From assembly GCF_900109365.1 (NCBI RefSeq), contig NZ_FNZR01000002.1:558001-622000 (forward strand): a DNA stretch of 64,000 nucleotides. The letters are read 5' to 3'. Position numbers and translations under genes: made by a program. Below, one piece after another: positions 38,203 through 48,286 of the stretch. The notes beneath the pieces were generated by a model. It ran no database searches. It had not been told where the DNA came from and was given only the letters and a program-made list of their open reading frames with translations. Position 1 is the first letter of the stretch. Every line of letters begins with the position of its first letter. This DNA comes from Parapedobacter koreensis. GTDB taxonomy: Bacteria > Bacteroidota > Bacteroidia > Sphingobacteriales > Sphingobacteriaceae.

Positions 38203-39963
38203 ATGGTAGTTCCAACTCGCATTTTTGATATTTTGACGCACTATGAAACCCACTATGCCAAGCCAATAATGGTTGCCGGAAAGGCACATGGCAGGTGGAC
38301 AAACTATGCTACGAACGAATTTCTAACCATCGTAAACGATTTGAGTAAGGGACTGCTATCCAAAGGGATTGGCAAAGGAGATAAGATTGCATTGATGTCA
38401 TCCAACCGCCCCGAATGGAACTTCTGCGATTTCGCTATCAGCCAGCTGGGTGCTGCCACGGTACCCTTGTATCCTACACTGTCTGATCAAGATCTTTCTT
38501 TCATCATTAGTGATGCAGCGGTAAAATTGATTTTGCTGAGCAATGCGGATCTCCATAAAAAGATAACGGGTGCGTTGCAGGCCAATAACCTAACTATTCC
38601 CATCTATACCTTTGATCCCGTAGACGGTGTGCCTTCTTGGCAGCGTTTGGTCGAAGAAGGCAAACAACATGATGTGGATCTCTCCACTTACCGCAATGCT
38701 GTAGATGGGGAAGATCTACTCACGCTCCTCTATACATCGGGCACTACGGGCAAGCCTAAGGGTGTTCATCTTTCTCATAAAAACGTGCTGACCAATGTTT
38801 ACGACTGCTATCACCTGCTTCCGGATTACTTTAAGAAAGCACTTAGTTTTTTGCCTCTCTGCCACATTTTCGAGCGCATGGTGGTCTATTTATACTTTGC
38901 CAAAGGGGTGGAAATCCATTATGCAGAAAGTTTAGATACGATTGTTGCTGACATCAGTGATGTCAAGCCCGATGGATTCACCACCGTACCGCGCGTGTTA
39001 GAAAAAGTATATGATAGTATTGTATCCAAAGGCAAGGCCCTCAACGGATTGAAAAAGCAGCTGTTTTTTTGGGCCCTCCAATTGGGGCTTACCAATAAAG
39101 AACCCGGCCGCAACAGTACCTGGTTCAATCTGAAGCTGGGCATCGCACGTAAACTCGTTTTTAGCAAATGGCAGGCCGCACTTGGTGGCAACATCAAACT
39201 TATCGTCTCGGGAGGAGCGGCCCTTCAACCCCGCTTGGCGCGCGTATTTTGGGCTGCTGGAATGCCGGTACTTGAAGGGTATGGCCTCACGGAAACGTCG
39301 CCTGTCATTGCCGTAAACAGCTTGGAAAAAGACGGCGTTCGGTTCGGGACGGTAGGCAAAGTGCTCAAGCATGTGGATGTAAAAATTGCTTCCGATGGTG
39401 AAATATTGTGTAAAGGACCCAGTATTTTTACTGGCTATTATAAAAATGACGAAGCAACTGCCGAGGCCATAGACCGTGATGGCTATTTCCACACGGGCGA
39501 TATCGGCGAGCTGGACGCCGATGGATTTTTACGAATCACCGATCGCAAAAAGGAAATGTTTAAAACCGCCGGGGGAAAATACGTAGCCCCACAGGCACTG
39601 GAAAACAAATACATGGAATCGACATTCATTGCCCAAGTGATGGTCATCGGCGAAAACCGCAAATTTCCCGCCGCACTCATTGTGCCTGCTTTCGATGTGT
39701 TGAAAAATTGGTGTGCCATCAAAGGCATCACATTTAACTCACGCGAAGAAATCATCAAAAAACCCGAAGTCATCGACAAGTACCAGCGGGAAATTGACCG
39801 GCTCAATCAGGGCTTTGGTCAATGGGAAAAAGTAAAGAAATTTATATTGCTCGCAGAAGAATGGACAATCCATGCAGGAGAACTCACCCCAAAACTTAGT
39901 TTGAAACGGAAAGTAATCGCACAACGACACGAAAAAGCAATAGCTGGGATATACCAGGAATAA
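38203..39963 (+). CDS. Long-chain acyl-CoA synthetase (AMP-forming)
   Basis: Activates fatty acids as acyl-AMP and then acyl-CoA; 586 residues, cytoplasmic or membrane-associated. The adenylate motifs are clear: TSGTTGKPKGV (about 183-193), GYGLTETSP (about 359-367), YFHTGDIGELDADG (about 428) and ITDRKKEMFKTAGGKYVAP (about 445-463) containing the hinge Asp/Lys region. The length and the REFS-type N-terminus match Bacteroidota FadD15-like ligases. It stands alone with the YihY gene 70 nt downstream. Confidence 0.93.
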   Translation: MVVPTRIFDILTHYETHYAKPIMVAGKAHGRWTNYATNEFLTIVNDLSKGLLSKGIGKGDKIALMSSNRPEWNFCDFAISQLGAATVPLYPTLSDQDLSFIISDAAVKLILLSNADLHKKITGALQANNLTIPIYTFDPVDGVPSWQRLVEEGKQHDVDLSTYRNAVDGEDLLTLLYTSGTTGKPKGVHLSHKNVLTNVYDCYHLLPDYFKKALSFLPLCHIFERMVVYLYFAKGVEIHYAESLDTIVADISDVKPDGFTTVPRVLEKVYDSIVSKGKALNGLKKQLFFWALQLGLTNKEPGRNSTWFNLKLGIARKLVFSKWQAALGGNIKLIVSGGAALQPRLARVFWAAGMPVLEGYGLTETSPVIAVNSLEKDGVRFGTVGKVLKHVDVKIASDGEILCKGPSIFTGYYKNDEATAEAIDRDGYFHTGDIGELDADGFLRITDRKKEMFKTAGGKYVAPQALENKYMESTFIAQVMVIGENRKFPAALIVPAFDVLKNWCAIKGITFNSREEIIKKPEVIDKYQREIDRLNQGFGQWEKVKKFILLAEEWTIHAGELTPKLSLKRKVIAQRHEKAIAGIYQE

Positions 39964-40033
39964 ACATGGTTTTCGCTCATTTGAACATCATTGGCACAGT
40001 TTTGTTGTCAGTTGGACTATCAAGATATCAGGG

Positions 40034-41011
40034 ATGAAACTATTAAAAAAATCATTTTACAAGGAGATTTTTGGCTTGCTTGGTGATGCGTTTTCTGAAT
40101 TTTCCAAAGACAGTGCGATGAAGATGAGTGCTTCCCTTGCCTATTACACCATCTTTTCGATAGCGCCACTGCTGCTCATCGTCATTTGGCTGGTCGGATT
40201 TTTTTACGGTGAAATTTTAGCCGGAGAACAAGATGCACAAACCGAGGTCTTTGAAGAATTTGCCAATATATTCGGCACAGAGACGGCCGCCCAAATCCAG
40301 CAGATTATCCAGAATATCAGCCTATCCAATAAATCAGGGATTGGTATTGCCATTGGGGTAGGCACATTGATAGCAGGCTCAACCACTATTTTTATAGAAA
40401 TACAAGATTCGCTCAACCGGATATGGGGGATTCGCCCCAAACCTAAAAAAGGCTGGTTAAAAATGTTGCTCAATCGGGCCATCTCTTTTTCCATGGTCCT
40501 CGGGCTTGGTTTTCTGCTCATCGTGTCATTAATCGCAAACGGTATTATTGTGGCCCTCAGCTCACAGATTACCCAATATCTTCCGGACATTTCGGTATAT
40601 GTGATGGAGTGGGTCAATATCGGTCTTACCTTTCTGGTCATTACCACGCTGTTTGCTTTTATTTTCCGGTTTCTACCGGATGCGCGCATGCGTTTCAAGG
40701 ACGTAGTGGGGGGTGCGCTCTTTACCGCTGCATTATTTATGCTCGGCCGATACCTCATCGGCCTCTATATGCAATACAGCGCACCGGCTTCTGCCTATGG
40801 GGCTGCCGGCGCAATCATCATCCTATTACTTTGGATATATTACTCCGCGGCCATCCTATATTTCGGTGCTGAATTCACGAAAGTATATGCGCTCCGGTAT
40901 GGTAAGGGCGTATGGCCGTCGTCCTATGCCGTGAAGGTCGTCTGGAAAGAAAAGGAGGTGGAGGACGAACCGATAGCATTCCAGAGCGATCACAGCAAAC
41001 CGAAAGGCTGA
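40034..41011 (+). CDS. YihY/UPF0761 (BrkB-like) inner-membrane protein
   Basis: A 325-residue membrane protein with about six helices: near 33-55 (SLAYYTIFSIAPLLLIVIWL), 100-125, 150-175, 190-210, 230-250 and 255-280. The KMSASLAYYTIFSIAPLLL block is the family hallmark. An RNase-BN role once assigned to this family has been withdrawn; function is unknown, with envelope transport proposed. The C-terminal tail is charged and cytoplasmic. Confidence 0.9.
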   Translation: MKLLKKSFYKEIFGLLGDAFSEFSKDSAMKMSASLAYYTIFSIAPLLLIVIWLVGFFYGEILAGEQDAQTEVFEEFANIFGTETAAQIQQIIQNISLSNKSGIGIAIGVGTLIAGSTTIFIEIQDSLNRIWGIRPKPKKGWLKMLLNRAISFSMVLGLGFLLIVSLIANGIIVALSSQITQYLPDISVYVMEWVNIGLTFLVITTLFAFIFRFLPDARMRFKDVVGGALFTAALFMLGRYLIGLYMQYSAPASAYGAAGAIIILLLWIYYSAAILYFGAEFTKVYALRYGKGVWPSSYAVKVVWKEKEVEDEPIAFQSDHSKPKG

Positions 41012-41039
41012 TTTAACCCCTGCAGTTCTTAGACGTACA

Positions 41040-43766
41040 TCACTTTACCGTATATCGATAGACCCCCCTACCGATGTTGCCTTGTGCATCCACGCCTTCC
41101 ACCACCACCCGATAGCTGCCCTTACCATCCGCATTGTAATAATCCAGCTGAACATTGCCCGCTTCGCCCACAACCACGCTGGGGTTCCAATACACCGTTG
41201 TACGGACATCATTGACCGCACGCCGATCCGGGGTATCATACTTTGGCACGTAAAATTTACGTTCCTTGACGTATCCAAGTGGTGTAAGGTCGATAATGTT
41301 GCTTTTAGGCAATAGGCTTTCGATTTGGCTGAGAGACATCCGGGGGCCTTTTTCCTGCTTTTTGGTGGTGTATATCGATACCACACCGTTGTTTTGGTAC
41401 ATCCGGCTCACCGTGCCCAGCTCGTCCCGCAGGAAGATTTCAATCCCTTCAACCTCGGCAGGCATGATGCCATTCAGTGAAGGGACGTCCATGGCCATAC
41501 CATTCACAAAAAACTGAACCGGAATACGCCCACCTGCATTGTAATCACGTGTGATATAAAACAGCTGCTGCTGCGAATCATAGGTGACCCCTGTAAGCAC
41601 CGTTTGGAGGCACATCAGCAGGTTGTTGCAACCCTTCAGCCGGTCGGCGGTAATCTGGTGATCAGCCATACCCAATCCCGAAATAGCGGAATAGTCCTTA
41701 TGCGAAAACGTTGGGCCTGCAGAGGCCGTCACTTCCACTTCCTCCAACAATATAGACGTCCGGTATTCGTTTCGGCTATTGTCGAGATAAGCGGCTATTG
41801 CCTTATCAATATTCAATTCATCATTAGCCCGGTAAGCCGTACTATCAATACCTGGAAATTGCGTAGGATCCACAGTAATAACCATGTTGCGGTAATCATC
41901 ATTACCCCGTGCGTTGATGGTCACGCGTGAGGAGTCGGTAAATACCAGTTCCTTAAAAAGGAAGCGTCCGCTTTCATCGGTGTACGTATCTTTACGGAAA
42001 CTCTTGTCAGGAATGGAAAGCAACAACCCACCATTAACTACCGGTTTTCCGTTATTGAGCCGCAAAACACCGGATAGCTCAATACCCTGTTCGGGCAAAA
42101 AGTGCACTTGTGGATAATTATCTGCCAGCACATCACTATACGAAAACCTACGATAACCTTGAGTGAGTAATAGCGCATCAAGCGCTTCACGCTTTTGCTT
42201 ATCGGCCTGATTAAAGAAGTAATTGGGTTCTTCCACATAACCCTTGAGATCCGAAGTGAGCAGTAGATTGCTCAGGATGGTAGTCTCTTTGTCTTCATCA
42301 TAAGGTACCTTCGTTTCATCCACCACTGCTACCGAATAGTTCCCCGCTGTCGCCGTATCGTTGTTGCTTACATTCAATGCCAGTTTGACCAGTTGCTTGG
42401 CCGCGTATTCATTTTGGTCACTGCTGATGGCAATGTCAAGCGGTTTAATATTTTCCACAAAAACCAACCGCTCGCTTACGGGCCTTCCCGACGAAGTGAA
42501 GAGGGTAAGCTGGGCAATCCCTGTCGGGAAACGCGATACGGGCAAATTGACCAAGACCGACTCATTCCGCAGGGCAGCCTGTGCGGCATAGCAAAGGATG
42601 CCGTTGGCTTGGGCAATCAGGTAAAATGCTTTACCCTTGTTGGCCGCAAAAAAGCGATCATTGGACATAAGGGCCAGTTGCAGCTGGGCACTGTCGGATT
42701 TTAGCACCGTCACATTAATTCCCTGATCAACAACGGCAGGCAACGGATAGCTGCGTGTTTCACCGTTTTCAAAGGTAAGATTAGCCGTATACGTATTACC
42801 CGCTTCCGGGATCATCGTAAAATATCCCATTCCTTTATGGATATCTGCGATGGACGCGATTTCGACACCCGCTTGGTCTACCACATTCCCTTTCACCGAC
42901 AATCCCCGCCCATCGCTCCCCAACGCTTTGAAAGCTACCTTTTTTGCCAATCCTGCAATGAAGTCGCCTCCCTCCGGAAAAAACTGTACGTCCGCATCCC
43001 AAAGTGCCACCGACAACGAGAAAGCGCCCGTCATTGGAGCAGCGCTGCCCCCGGATTCCACAGAGACATGCAGGTTGCCCTTTTTCAGCAATTCCCTGTC
43101 CTTCCCGTTGATATTGATGATGACATTGCCCACCGCATCGGTTTGGCCTTTGCCGTCATCAATGGCTTCCCAGCCCGCTACCGCAGCCCATGTGAGTTTG
43201 CGGTTTCCCAAGGGTTTACCTTCCCTGTCTTTAAATTGCAAGACAGCCTGTGCCCGCGCATTCTTACCGTTGCTTACATCGTTGAATGTAAGGGTATAAT
43301 GAAGATTATTATTAAGCACGTCGCCTATCGGCACGATTTTATTGAAAAAATAGGTAGGATCAAAGTTGACCATCCATTTCGTGTAAGCCCTAAAACGATA
43401 ATTGCCCTGCGTATACCATTCTTGATCGAGCACGAGATGGCCATTTCCCACATGGTCCGTCAGCGGAATACGCAGGGTCTGCATCAATGAATCTTTACCG
43501 TTCATGACCTCCATATAAACCACTTTGCTTAGATCGTAATTGTACATATTACTGGTCAGGTAGGTTTTGAACCATAGGGTATCCCCTACCGCATAGTAGG
43601 GTTTATCAAAATGTACGTGCACTTTTTCTATTGGATAGGATTCGAGCAGTTTCTGCGTCTTCTCGACAACCGTGTTGATGCTGAGGCTATCTTGCTGGCC
43701 GAATACGGGTATGGAATAACAATAGCTAAAAAAAGAAAAACAAAATAATTTAATAATACGGTTCAT
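41040..43766 (-). CDS. Large secreted protein with MG2-like and TonB plug domains, no barrel
   Basis: About 908 residues from ATG 43766 (43772 is an alternative) with a signal peptide ending near VFGQ. The N-terminal part (KVHVHFDKPYYAVGDTLWFKTYL, about 46-68) resembles the MG2 domain of alpha-2-macroglobulins; several beta-sandwich repeats follow. Near 580-640 a carboxypeptidase-regulatory-like domain is seen, and near 690-830 a TonB-receptor plug-like domain (LLEEVEVTA ... QFFVNGMAMD ... VSIYTTKK). No transmembrane barrel follows, so it cannot be a transporter. Such proteins recur in Bacteroidota; the role is unknown, perhaps surface adhesion or scaffolding. Confidence 0.75.
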   Translation of the reverse strand: MNRIIKLFCFSFFSYCYSIPVFGQQDSLSINTVVEKTQKLLESYPIEKVHVHFDKPYYAVGDTLWFKTYLTSNMYNYDLSKVVYMEVMNGKDSLMQTLRIPLTDHVGNGHLVLDQEWYTQGNYRFRAYTKWMVNFDPTYFFNKIVPIGDVLNNNLHYTLTFNDVSNGKNARAQAVLQFKDREGKPLGNRKLTWAAVAGWEAIDDGKGQTDAVGNVIININGKDRELLKKGNLHVSVESGGSAAPMTGAFSLSVALWDADVQFFPEGGDFIAGLAKKVAFKALGSDGRGLSVKGNVVDQAGVEIASIADIHKGMGYFTMIPEAGNTYTANLTFENGETRSYPLPAVVDQGINVTVLKSDSAQLQLALMSNDRFFAANKGKAFYLIAQANGILCYAAQAALRNESVLVNLPVSRFPTGIAQLTLFTSSGRPVSERLVFVENIKPLDIAISSDQNEYAAKQLVKLALNVSNNDTATAGNYSVAVVDETKVPYDEDKETTILSNLLLTSDLKGYVEEPNYFFNQADKQKREALDALLLTQGYRRFSYSDVLADNYPQVHFLPEQGIELSGVLRLNNGKPVVNGGLLLSIPDKSFRKDTYTDESGRFLFKELVFTDSSRVTINARGNDDYRNMVITVDPTQFPGIDSTAYRANDELNIDKAIAAYLDNSRNEYRTSILLEEVEVTASAGPTFSHKDYSAISGLGMADHQITADRLKGCNNLLMCLQTVLTGVTYDSQQQLFYITRDYNAGGRIPVQFFVNGMAMDVPSLNGIMPAEVEGIEIFLRDELGTVSRMYQNNGVVSIYTTKKQEKGPRMSLSQIESLLPKSNIIDLTPLGYVKERKFYVPKYDTPDRRAVNDVRTTVYWNPSVVVGEAGNVQLDYYNADGKGSYRVVVEGVDAQGNIGRGVYRYTVK

Positions 43767-43859
43767 TCCCATCCTGTTTAGAATCAATCAGCGGCTAAGA
43801 TATCTTTTTTCGGCTGCTTATGCCAAAAGATAGTATAATTTTAACATTTAAAATACCGT

Positions 43860-45329
43860 TTACAACAGCGGCGCTAACAGCCTACATACCGAATCGAGCC
43901 CACGTTTCCAACTCGGTCGCTTTAGCCAATCGTCCAGTGTTATTGGTATGCTGTCCAACTTATCGATGTTGAATTGGCTTTGCAGTTGCTGGCAGAGATC
44001 CTGATCGCTGACGATGGCACTCACCTCAAAATTGATGTAAAAACTGCGGATATCCAGGTTGACTGTGCCAACGTACGCAAGCTTTCCATCAATACAGATG
44101 GTCTTAGCATGCATTAGCCCTTTTTTATAGAGATAGACCGATATCCCCCTTTCCAATAAAGGTTTCAGAAAGGAAAATGAAGCATGCTGCACAATGAATG
44201 CGTCCGATTGAACCGGCAGCATCAGCTCAACCTTCACTCCCGATCCGGCAGCCAGCTGAAGTGCCGTGCTCAATTCGTCGCTCGGTATAAAATATGGGGT
44301 GCATAATTGGATGGACATTTCAGCTTCCGCTATTCCAATCAACATGGCTTCCATGTTGAACGGCCCAACGGAGCCGGGGTCGCTGAAAGCAAAGCTCACC
44401 GCAGCCGTACCAGACGGATTTACCGGAGCCGTATAAAAATAGCCGTCGCGAAGGTTGAAAGGTTGCCCATTGGCCAAATGCCAGTTCATCCAAAACTGCG
44501 TTTGGAGGACATTTACCGCTTCACCCTGAATCTTTAGTGTTGTATCCCGCCAGAATAATCCATGCTTGCCATTATTGATATACCGATCACTGATGTTGAT
44601 CCCTCCTACAAATGCCGTATGGCTATCAATGATGGCTATTTTACGATGATTCCGGTAATTACTATCGGCTAGCGAAGCAAAGCCAACAGGCATAAACGAA
44701 ACAAGCTGAATACCCATTTTGGCAAGCCGCTTCCGTCGCCTCCTAAGCCTTGGCGATCCGAACGCATCCACCACAACCCGCACAGCTACACCGGCCAGGG
44801 CCTTCTGCTCAAGCAGGGAAATGATTTCACCACCGATATCATCAGGCTCAAAAATGTAATACTCCAAATGAATATGGTGCTGGGCTTCGCGGACGGCAGC
44901 AATGAGTTCCGGGAATTTCTGCTCACCATTGATCAATAATGTGACCTCATTGTGTAGCGATGGCGGTGCAACACGTTGATTTTTCAGGAAGGTGAATACA
45001 CGGCTGAGTGGACCAATCGCCTGTTTTAGTGTCTGTAGGTTTTCATCCATGATGGGATTCAGTCTATCCCAGACGCGTAGCAAACGAACATGTTTCTCCC
45101 TGTTTTGATTCCTGAAAACCTGTATCTTCTTGAATTTCTGTCCAAAAAGATAATAGATAACGACCCCGACCACTGGCAAAAAAACAATGACCATAACCCA
45201 CGCAATGGTTTTTGTGGGATTGCGGTTCTCAATAAGGATGGTCGCAATAATGGCCAAGTATATCAAAAGAAGCGGCACCCAATACCACTGATACGTGAAA
45301 GCCCCTATCTGATGAAGCGTTTGTGTCAT
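43860..45329 (-). CDS. cls: Cardiolipin synthase (ClsA-type)
   Basis: Membrane phospholipase-D-family enzyme joining two phosphatidylglycerols into cardiolipin. The 489 residues have two N-terminal transmembrane helices (about 14-33 and 40-62) and two HKD motifs, HRKIAIID (228-235) and HAKTICID (407-414), both intact. Length and architecture are normal. It is separated by 33 nt from the ATP-grasp operon upstream and may be read through from it. Confidence 0.93.
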   Translation of the reverse strand: MTQTLHQIGAFTYQWYWVPLLLIYLAIIATILIENRNPTKTIAWVMVIVFLPVVGVVIYYLFGQKFKKIQVFRNQNREKHVRLLRVWDRLNPIMDENLQTLKQAIGPLSRVFTFLKNQRVAPPSLHNEVTLLINGEQKFPELIAAVREAQHHIHLEYYIFEPDDIGGEIISLLEQKALAGVAVRVVVDAFGSPRLRRRRKRLAKMGIQLVSFMPVGFASLADSNYRNHRKIAIIDSHTAFVGGINISDRYINNGKHGLFWRDTTLKIQGEAVNVLQTQFWMNWHLANGQPFNLRDGYFYTAPVNPSGTAAVSFAFSDPGSVGPFNMEAMLIGIAEAEMSIQLCTPYFIPSDELSTALQLAAGSGVKVELMLPVQSDAFIVQHASFSFLKPLLERGISVYLYKKGLMHAKTICIDGKLAYVGTVNLDIRSFYINFEVSAIVSDQDLCQQLQSQFNIDKLDSIPITLDDWLKRPSWKRGLDSVCRLLAPLL

Positions 45330-45362
45330 AAACGGTCCTGCATCTTGAATGCATGACCAAAC

Positions 45363-46370
45363 TTAAGGATTCCCCGTGAGATTCGCTACTTTTTGTTCCA
45401 CAGCCGTAATGACCTCTTCCATGAAATCTACGTGATGGAATTCGCTTGCATGGATAAGCCCACCGGGACTAAAGACGTTGATCTCCATAAGTTTATCGCC
45501 TACAATATCCAAACCTACCAAAAACATACCGTCTTCTCTCAATAATGGCCCGATGGTTTCGACGATCGTTTTCATTTCCTTGTTCATCGTGGCTCGCTTG
45601 GCCTGTCCGCCTTGGTGGATATTGCTCCTGATTTCCCCAGCCTGCTGCACGCGATGGATGGCGGCAACCTTGCCTTCTTTCATCAACGGTTGCCCTTCCA
45701 TTAAAAACAAGCGCGTATCCCCATTTTTTGCAGCAGGCAGGTATTCCTGTGCGATCACAAAGCCATCGCGGCAGATGGCCTCCACAATCTGTTTACGGTT
45801 CTTTTCCTCTTTTTTATCGAGCAGGAATACATTTTTTCCACCGGATCCTTTCAGCGGCTTGAGGATGATCCGGTGCTTTTGTGCCTGGTAAAACGCTTCC
45901 ACATCAGCCATGTTGCGGGTGACGATAGTCTGTGGCCGAACAGACTCCGGAAAATATTGCAGGTAGATTTTGTTAGACGCTCTTACTAATCCGTCCGGAT
46001 TGTTAAGCACCAATACCCCTTGTTTGCTGGCCAGTTGGCCAAACAACACGCCGGCATCCTGTGCCCAGGGCCGCTTTTCCATGTCCACAGCCGGATCATT
46101 CCGCAACCACATAACATGCCACTCCGCAGAGCTTACCAATTGCTTTTCAACACCGATCACGGCCTCCAAGAACGTGTGCAACGATCGAAACTCGCGATCC
46201 GGCACTTTGCGGCAATGTGCTCCCACATACCCATCGGATAAATATACCAAATCCCCTATACCTACATAGTAAACGGTGTGGCCTCGCCGATGGGCTTCAA
46301 AAGCTAGTGCCGTGGTCGTGTAGCCCGGCGATTCTTTACGTACTTGATTGACGACGAATGTAATGGTCAT
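45363..46370 (-). CDS. ATP-grasp ligase, glutathione-synthase-like
   Basis: A 335-residue ATP-grasp enzyme resembling GshB. The ATP-binding signature KPLKGSGGKNVF is near 173-184, a second LPAAKNGDTRLF near 212-223, and the metal-binding GLDIVGDKLMEINVFSPGG block near 289-307. No glutamate-cysteine ligase is present and the protein is translated in a unit with the QEGLA protein and an N-formylglutamate amidohydrolase-like protein, so glutathione synthesis is doubtful. It may ligate an amino acid or small peptide to another target. The start at 46370 follows the heptamer tract. Confidence 0.82.
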   Translation of the reverse strand: MTITFVVNQVRKESPGYTTTALAFEAHRRGHTVYYVGIGDLVYLSDGYVGAHCRKVPDREFRSLHTFLEAVIGVEKQLVSSAEWHVMWLRNDPAVDMEKRPWAQDAGVLFGQLASKQGVLVLNNPDGLVRASNKIYLQYFPESVRPQTIVTRNMADVEAFYQAQKHRIILKPLKGSGGKNVFLLDKKEEKNRKQIVEAICRDGFVIAQEYLPAAKNGDTRLFLMEGQPLMKEGKVAAIHRVQQAGEIRSNIHQGGQAKRATMNKEMKTIVETIGPLLREDGMFLVGLDIVGDKLMEINVFSPGGLIHASEFHHVDFMEEVITAVEQKVANLTGNP

Positions 46371-46396
46371 ATTGTTTTCGCTGTTTTATGTTTTTT

Positions 46397-46437
46397 GCTG
46401 TAGGTAGAGGCTGTAAGCTGTAGGCTTGTTGCCCACA
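46397..46437. repeat. Imperfect 7-bp period tract (GCTGTAA-type)
   Basis: GCTGTAG, a 6-nt interruption, then GCTGTAA, GCTGTAG, GCTTGTT, GCCCACA in register. It fills most of the gap between the QEGLA stop and the ATP-grasp start. Confidence 0.6.
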
Positions 46438-46438
46438 G

Positions 46439-48286
46439 CTACCCTATCATTTTGAATACGCTACCATCTTTTTTAATATCATTAATTTTTTTGATATAGG
46501 GTTTTTCCAAAAACTTTGGCCGTAAAGGGAGCGGTTTCAGCAACCGCCGATGCATCAACTCTTCAATGATGGGAAGGTAATCCTGTCTTATTTTGCCCAC
46601 CAATAAATGTGCAATATCCTTCCCTTGTTTGACATACTCGATGACATTGAGCAACCCTTTGAGGTAGACCGCATCTTTGGTCAGCCCACCACCCCGGTAA
46701 ACGCGCATGGCAATATAAAAGGCGGCTTCAGGCTTAAATAGGTATTTGTCTACAAGAAGGCCAAAAGTATCCGCGAAAGGATTTCCAGCCAGCATGTGGT
46801 GAACGGTTATTACGCGGGCGGCAAGTGTCCGCATCCGCTGATTGGTAAGTCCTCCGGTCATGTATTCGCTGAGCACGGCAAGCCCTTCCTGAAGCTGCTC
46901 GTAACCCGGCACGCCTACATAAAAAAGTTTGAAGGGCTGTGCCATCCCATTATAATAAGTGGCCACATGCGTACCCACCTCGTGCTGAAGCAATGAAAAA
47001 GCCCTGTCTTTTGATATCCGGTAGCGGGAGCCGATATTCAGCGTGCCACGGGACACCATGACGCCCTCCACGTCATCCCGGACACGTACGGCTGTGGATA
47101 CCGGATCATACTGCTGTTTCAGGTATTCCAGTTCACCCTTTGCCAACTCCGCAAATGCATATGCATCCAGCATTTCGTTTTCCACAGGCGGGCGCTGCGG
47201 TTCTGAGGCTACCAATATCGCACTTGCAATATCAAGTAAACTTTCTTCTACCTTACCAAAAACTTGCTGGCTGCTATACATGAAATCAGGCTTCTCCCTG
47301 TCGCTAAGCATATTGAGCATGCGATCGATCTCGTTGCGCTTGTCCCGAAAGAGGTAGGCGATGGTCGGATCCATGATATCCTCAATAGGCAGGTTGTACA
47401 ACTTACGCTTGATAAGCTCGGGGTCTATCGGCATGGGTCGATAGTGAAATACCGGGTTCTTACGGTATTTGCTTTTCGAAAAACTTTCCCAGGCCTCTTG
47501 CGCATTGATTGGTGTCACCAATAGCAGGAAATCGAATTGGTTGCTGTATTCTGCCAATTTTTCATCCATTTTCCACACATCTTCATGCAGCTCCGTGGTG
47601 CCCAACATTTCGAAATGTGCGGCACTATAAGACGTCTTTATCCGTATAAACTCAAAAAAGCTTTTCCGCAACGCTTTTCCGAAGTTTTCGCGCAATTCGC
47701 GCAGAAACAAAGGATACGGTGTGCCCGTTTGTTGGTTAATATAAAAAGGCGCAATCTCCAGTCCGATAAGAATAATCTCGCGCTTCCGTGCTTCTTCAAT
47801 GCTAAACACTTCACGATAATAAGGTGGGGCCGGAACTTTTTTACTTTTCTCAAGCGCTATATCGATCCCTTGTGTCTGGTACAGTTGGATGTGTTGCAAT
47901 TCAAGTTGCAATTTCTCGGTCACGGCCAATGCACTTTTCTGACAGATATGGATGGTGAAAGGAGATGCATCCATACGGGCTGACAACCAGACCTCCAGCA
48001 GCATAAATCCCCCGAATTTGTCTGCCATCGCATTGGCAATAGCCCGGATAATGGGGGTGACCGCGCATGCCGGCGTATCAGGAGCTACCAGATAAGCCGA
48101 CTCCGTTTTTCCCAATGTCGAGGTAAAAGCGTCTTCCCCATCCGGCGGGACACGATAAACCAATAGATAAGGAACCGGCCTATCGATGTGAAGTTCACCC
48201 TCACAAGGCAAATTGGCGTGCAAGGGACTACCTTTTTTGAGTTTATCAAGGATACGTTGGACGTATTTTTTGGTATCAGAAGCCAT
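46439..48286 (-). CDS. QEGLA-motif protein, DUF1704 metallopeptidase-like
   Basis: A 615-residue soluble protein known as 'flavohemoglobin expression-modulating QEGLA motif protein'. The defining block is at 435-470: HEVGTH (435-440), then EQLQEGLAVLSEY containing QEGLA (466-470). The HExxxH plus downstream Glu pattern is that of DUF1704, whose eukaryotic members (MATCAP/KIAA0895L) are tubulin tyrosine carboxypeptidases, so a zinc carboxypeptidase activity is plausible but unproven here. Its start overlaps the preceding gene by 11 nt, implying coupling. No signal peptide is seen. Confidence 0.88.
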   Translation of the reverse strand: MASDTKKYVQRILDKLKKGSPLHANLPCEGELHIDRPVPYLLVYRVPPDGEDAFTSTLGKTESAYLVAPDTPACAVTPIIRAIANAMADKFGGFMLLEVWLSARMDASPFTIHICQKSALAVTEKLQLELQHIQLYQTQGIDIALEKSKKVPAPPYYREVFSIEEARKREIILIGLEIAPFYINQQTGTPYPLFLRELRENFGKALRKSFFEFIRIKTSYSAAHFEMLGTTELHEDVWKMDEKLAEYSNQFDFLLLVTPINAQEAWESFSKSKYRKNPVFHYRPMPIDPELIKRKLYNLPIEDIMDPTIAYLFRDKRNEIDRMLNMLSDREKPDFMYSSQQVFGKVEESLLDIASAILVASEPQRPPVENEMLDAYAFAELAKGELEYLKQQYDPVSTAVRVRDDVEGVMVSRGTLNIGSRYRISKDRAFSLLQHEVGTHVATYYNGMAQPFKLFYVGVPGYEQLQEGLAVLSEYMTGGLTNQRMRTLAARVITVHHMLAGNPFADTFGLLVDKYLFKPEAAFYIAMRVYRGGGLTKDAVYLKGLLNVIEYVKQGKDIAHLLVGKIRQDYLPIIEELMHRRLLKPLPLRPKFLEKPYIKKINDIKKDGSVFKMIG

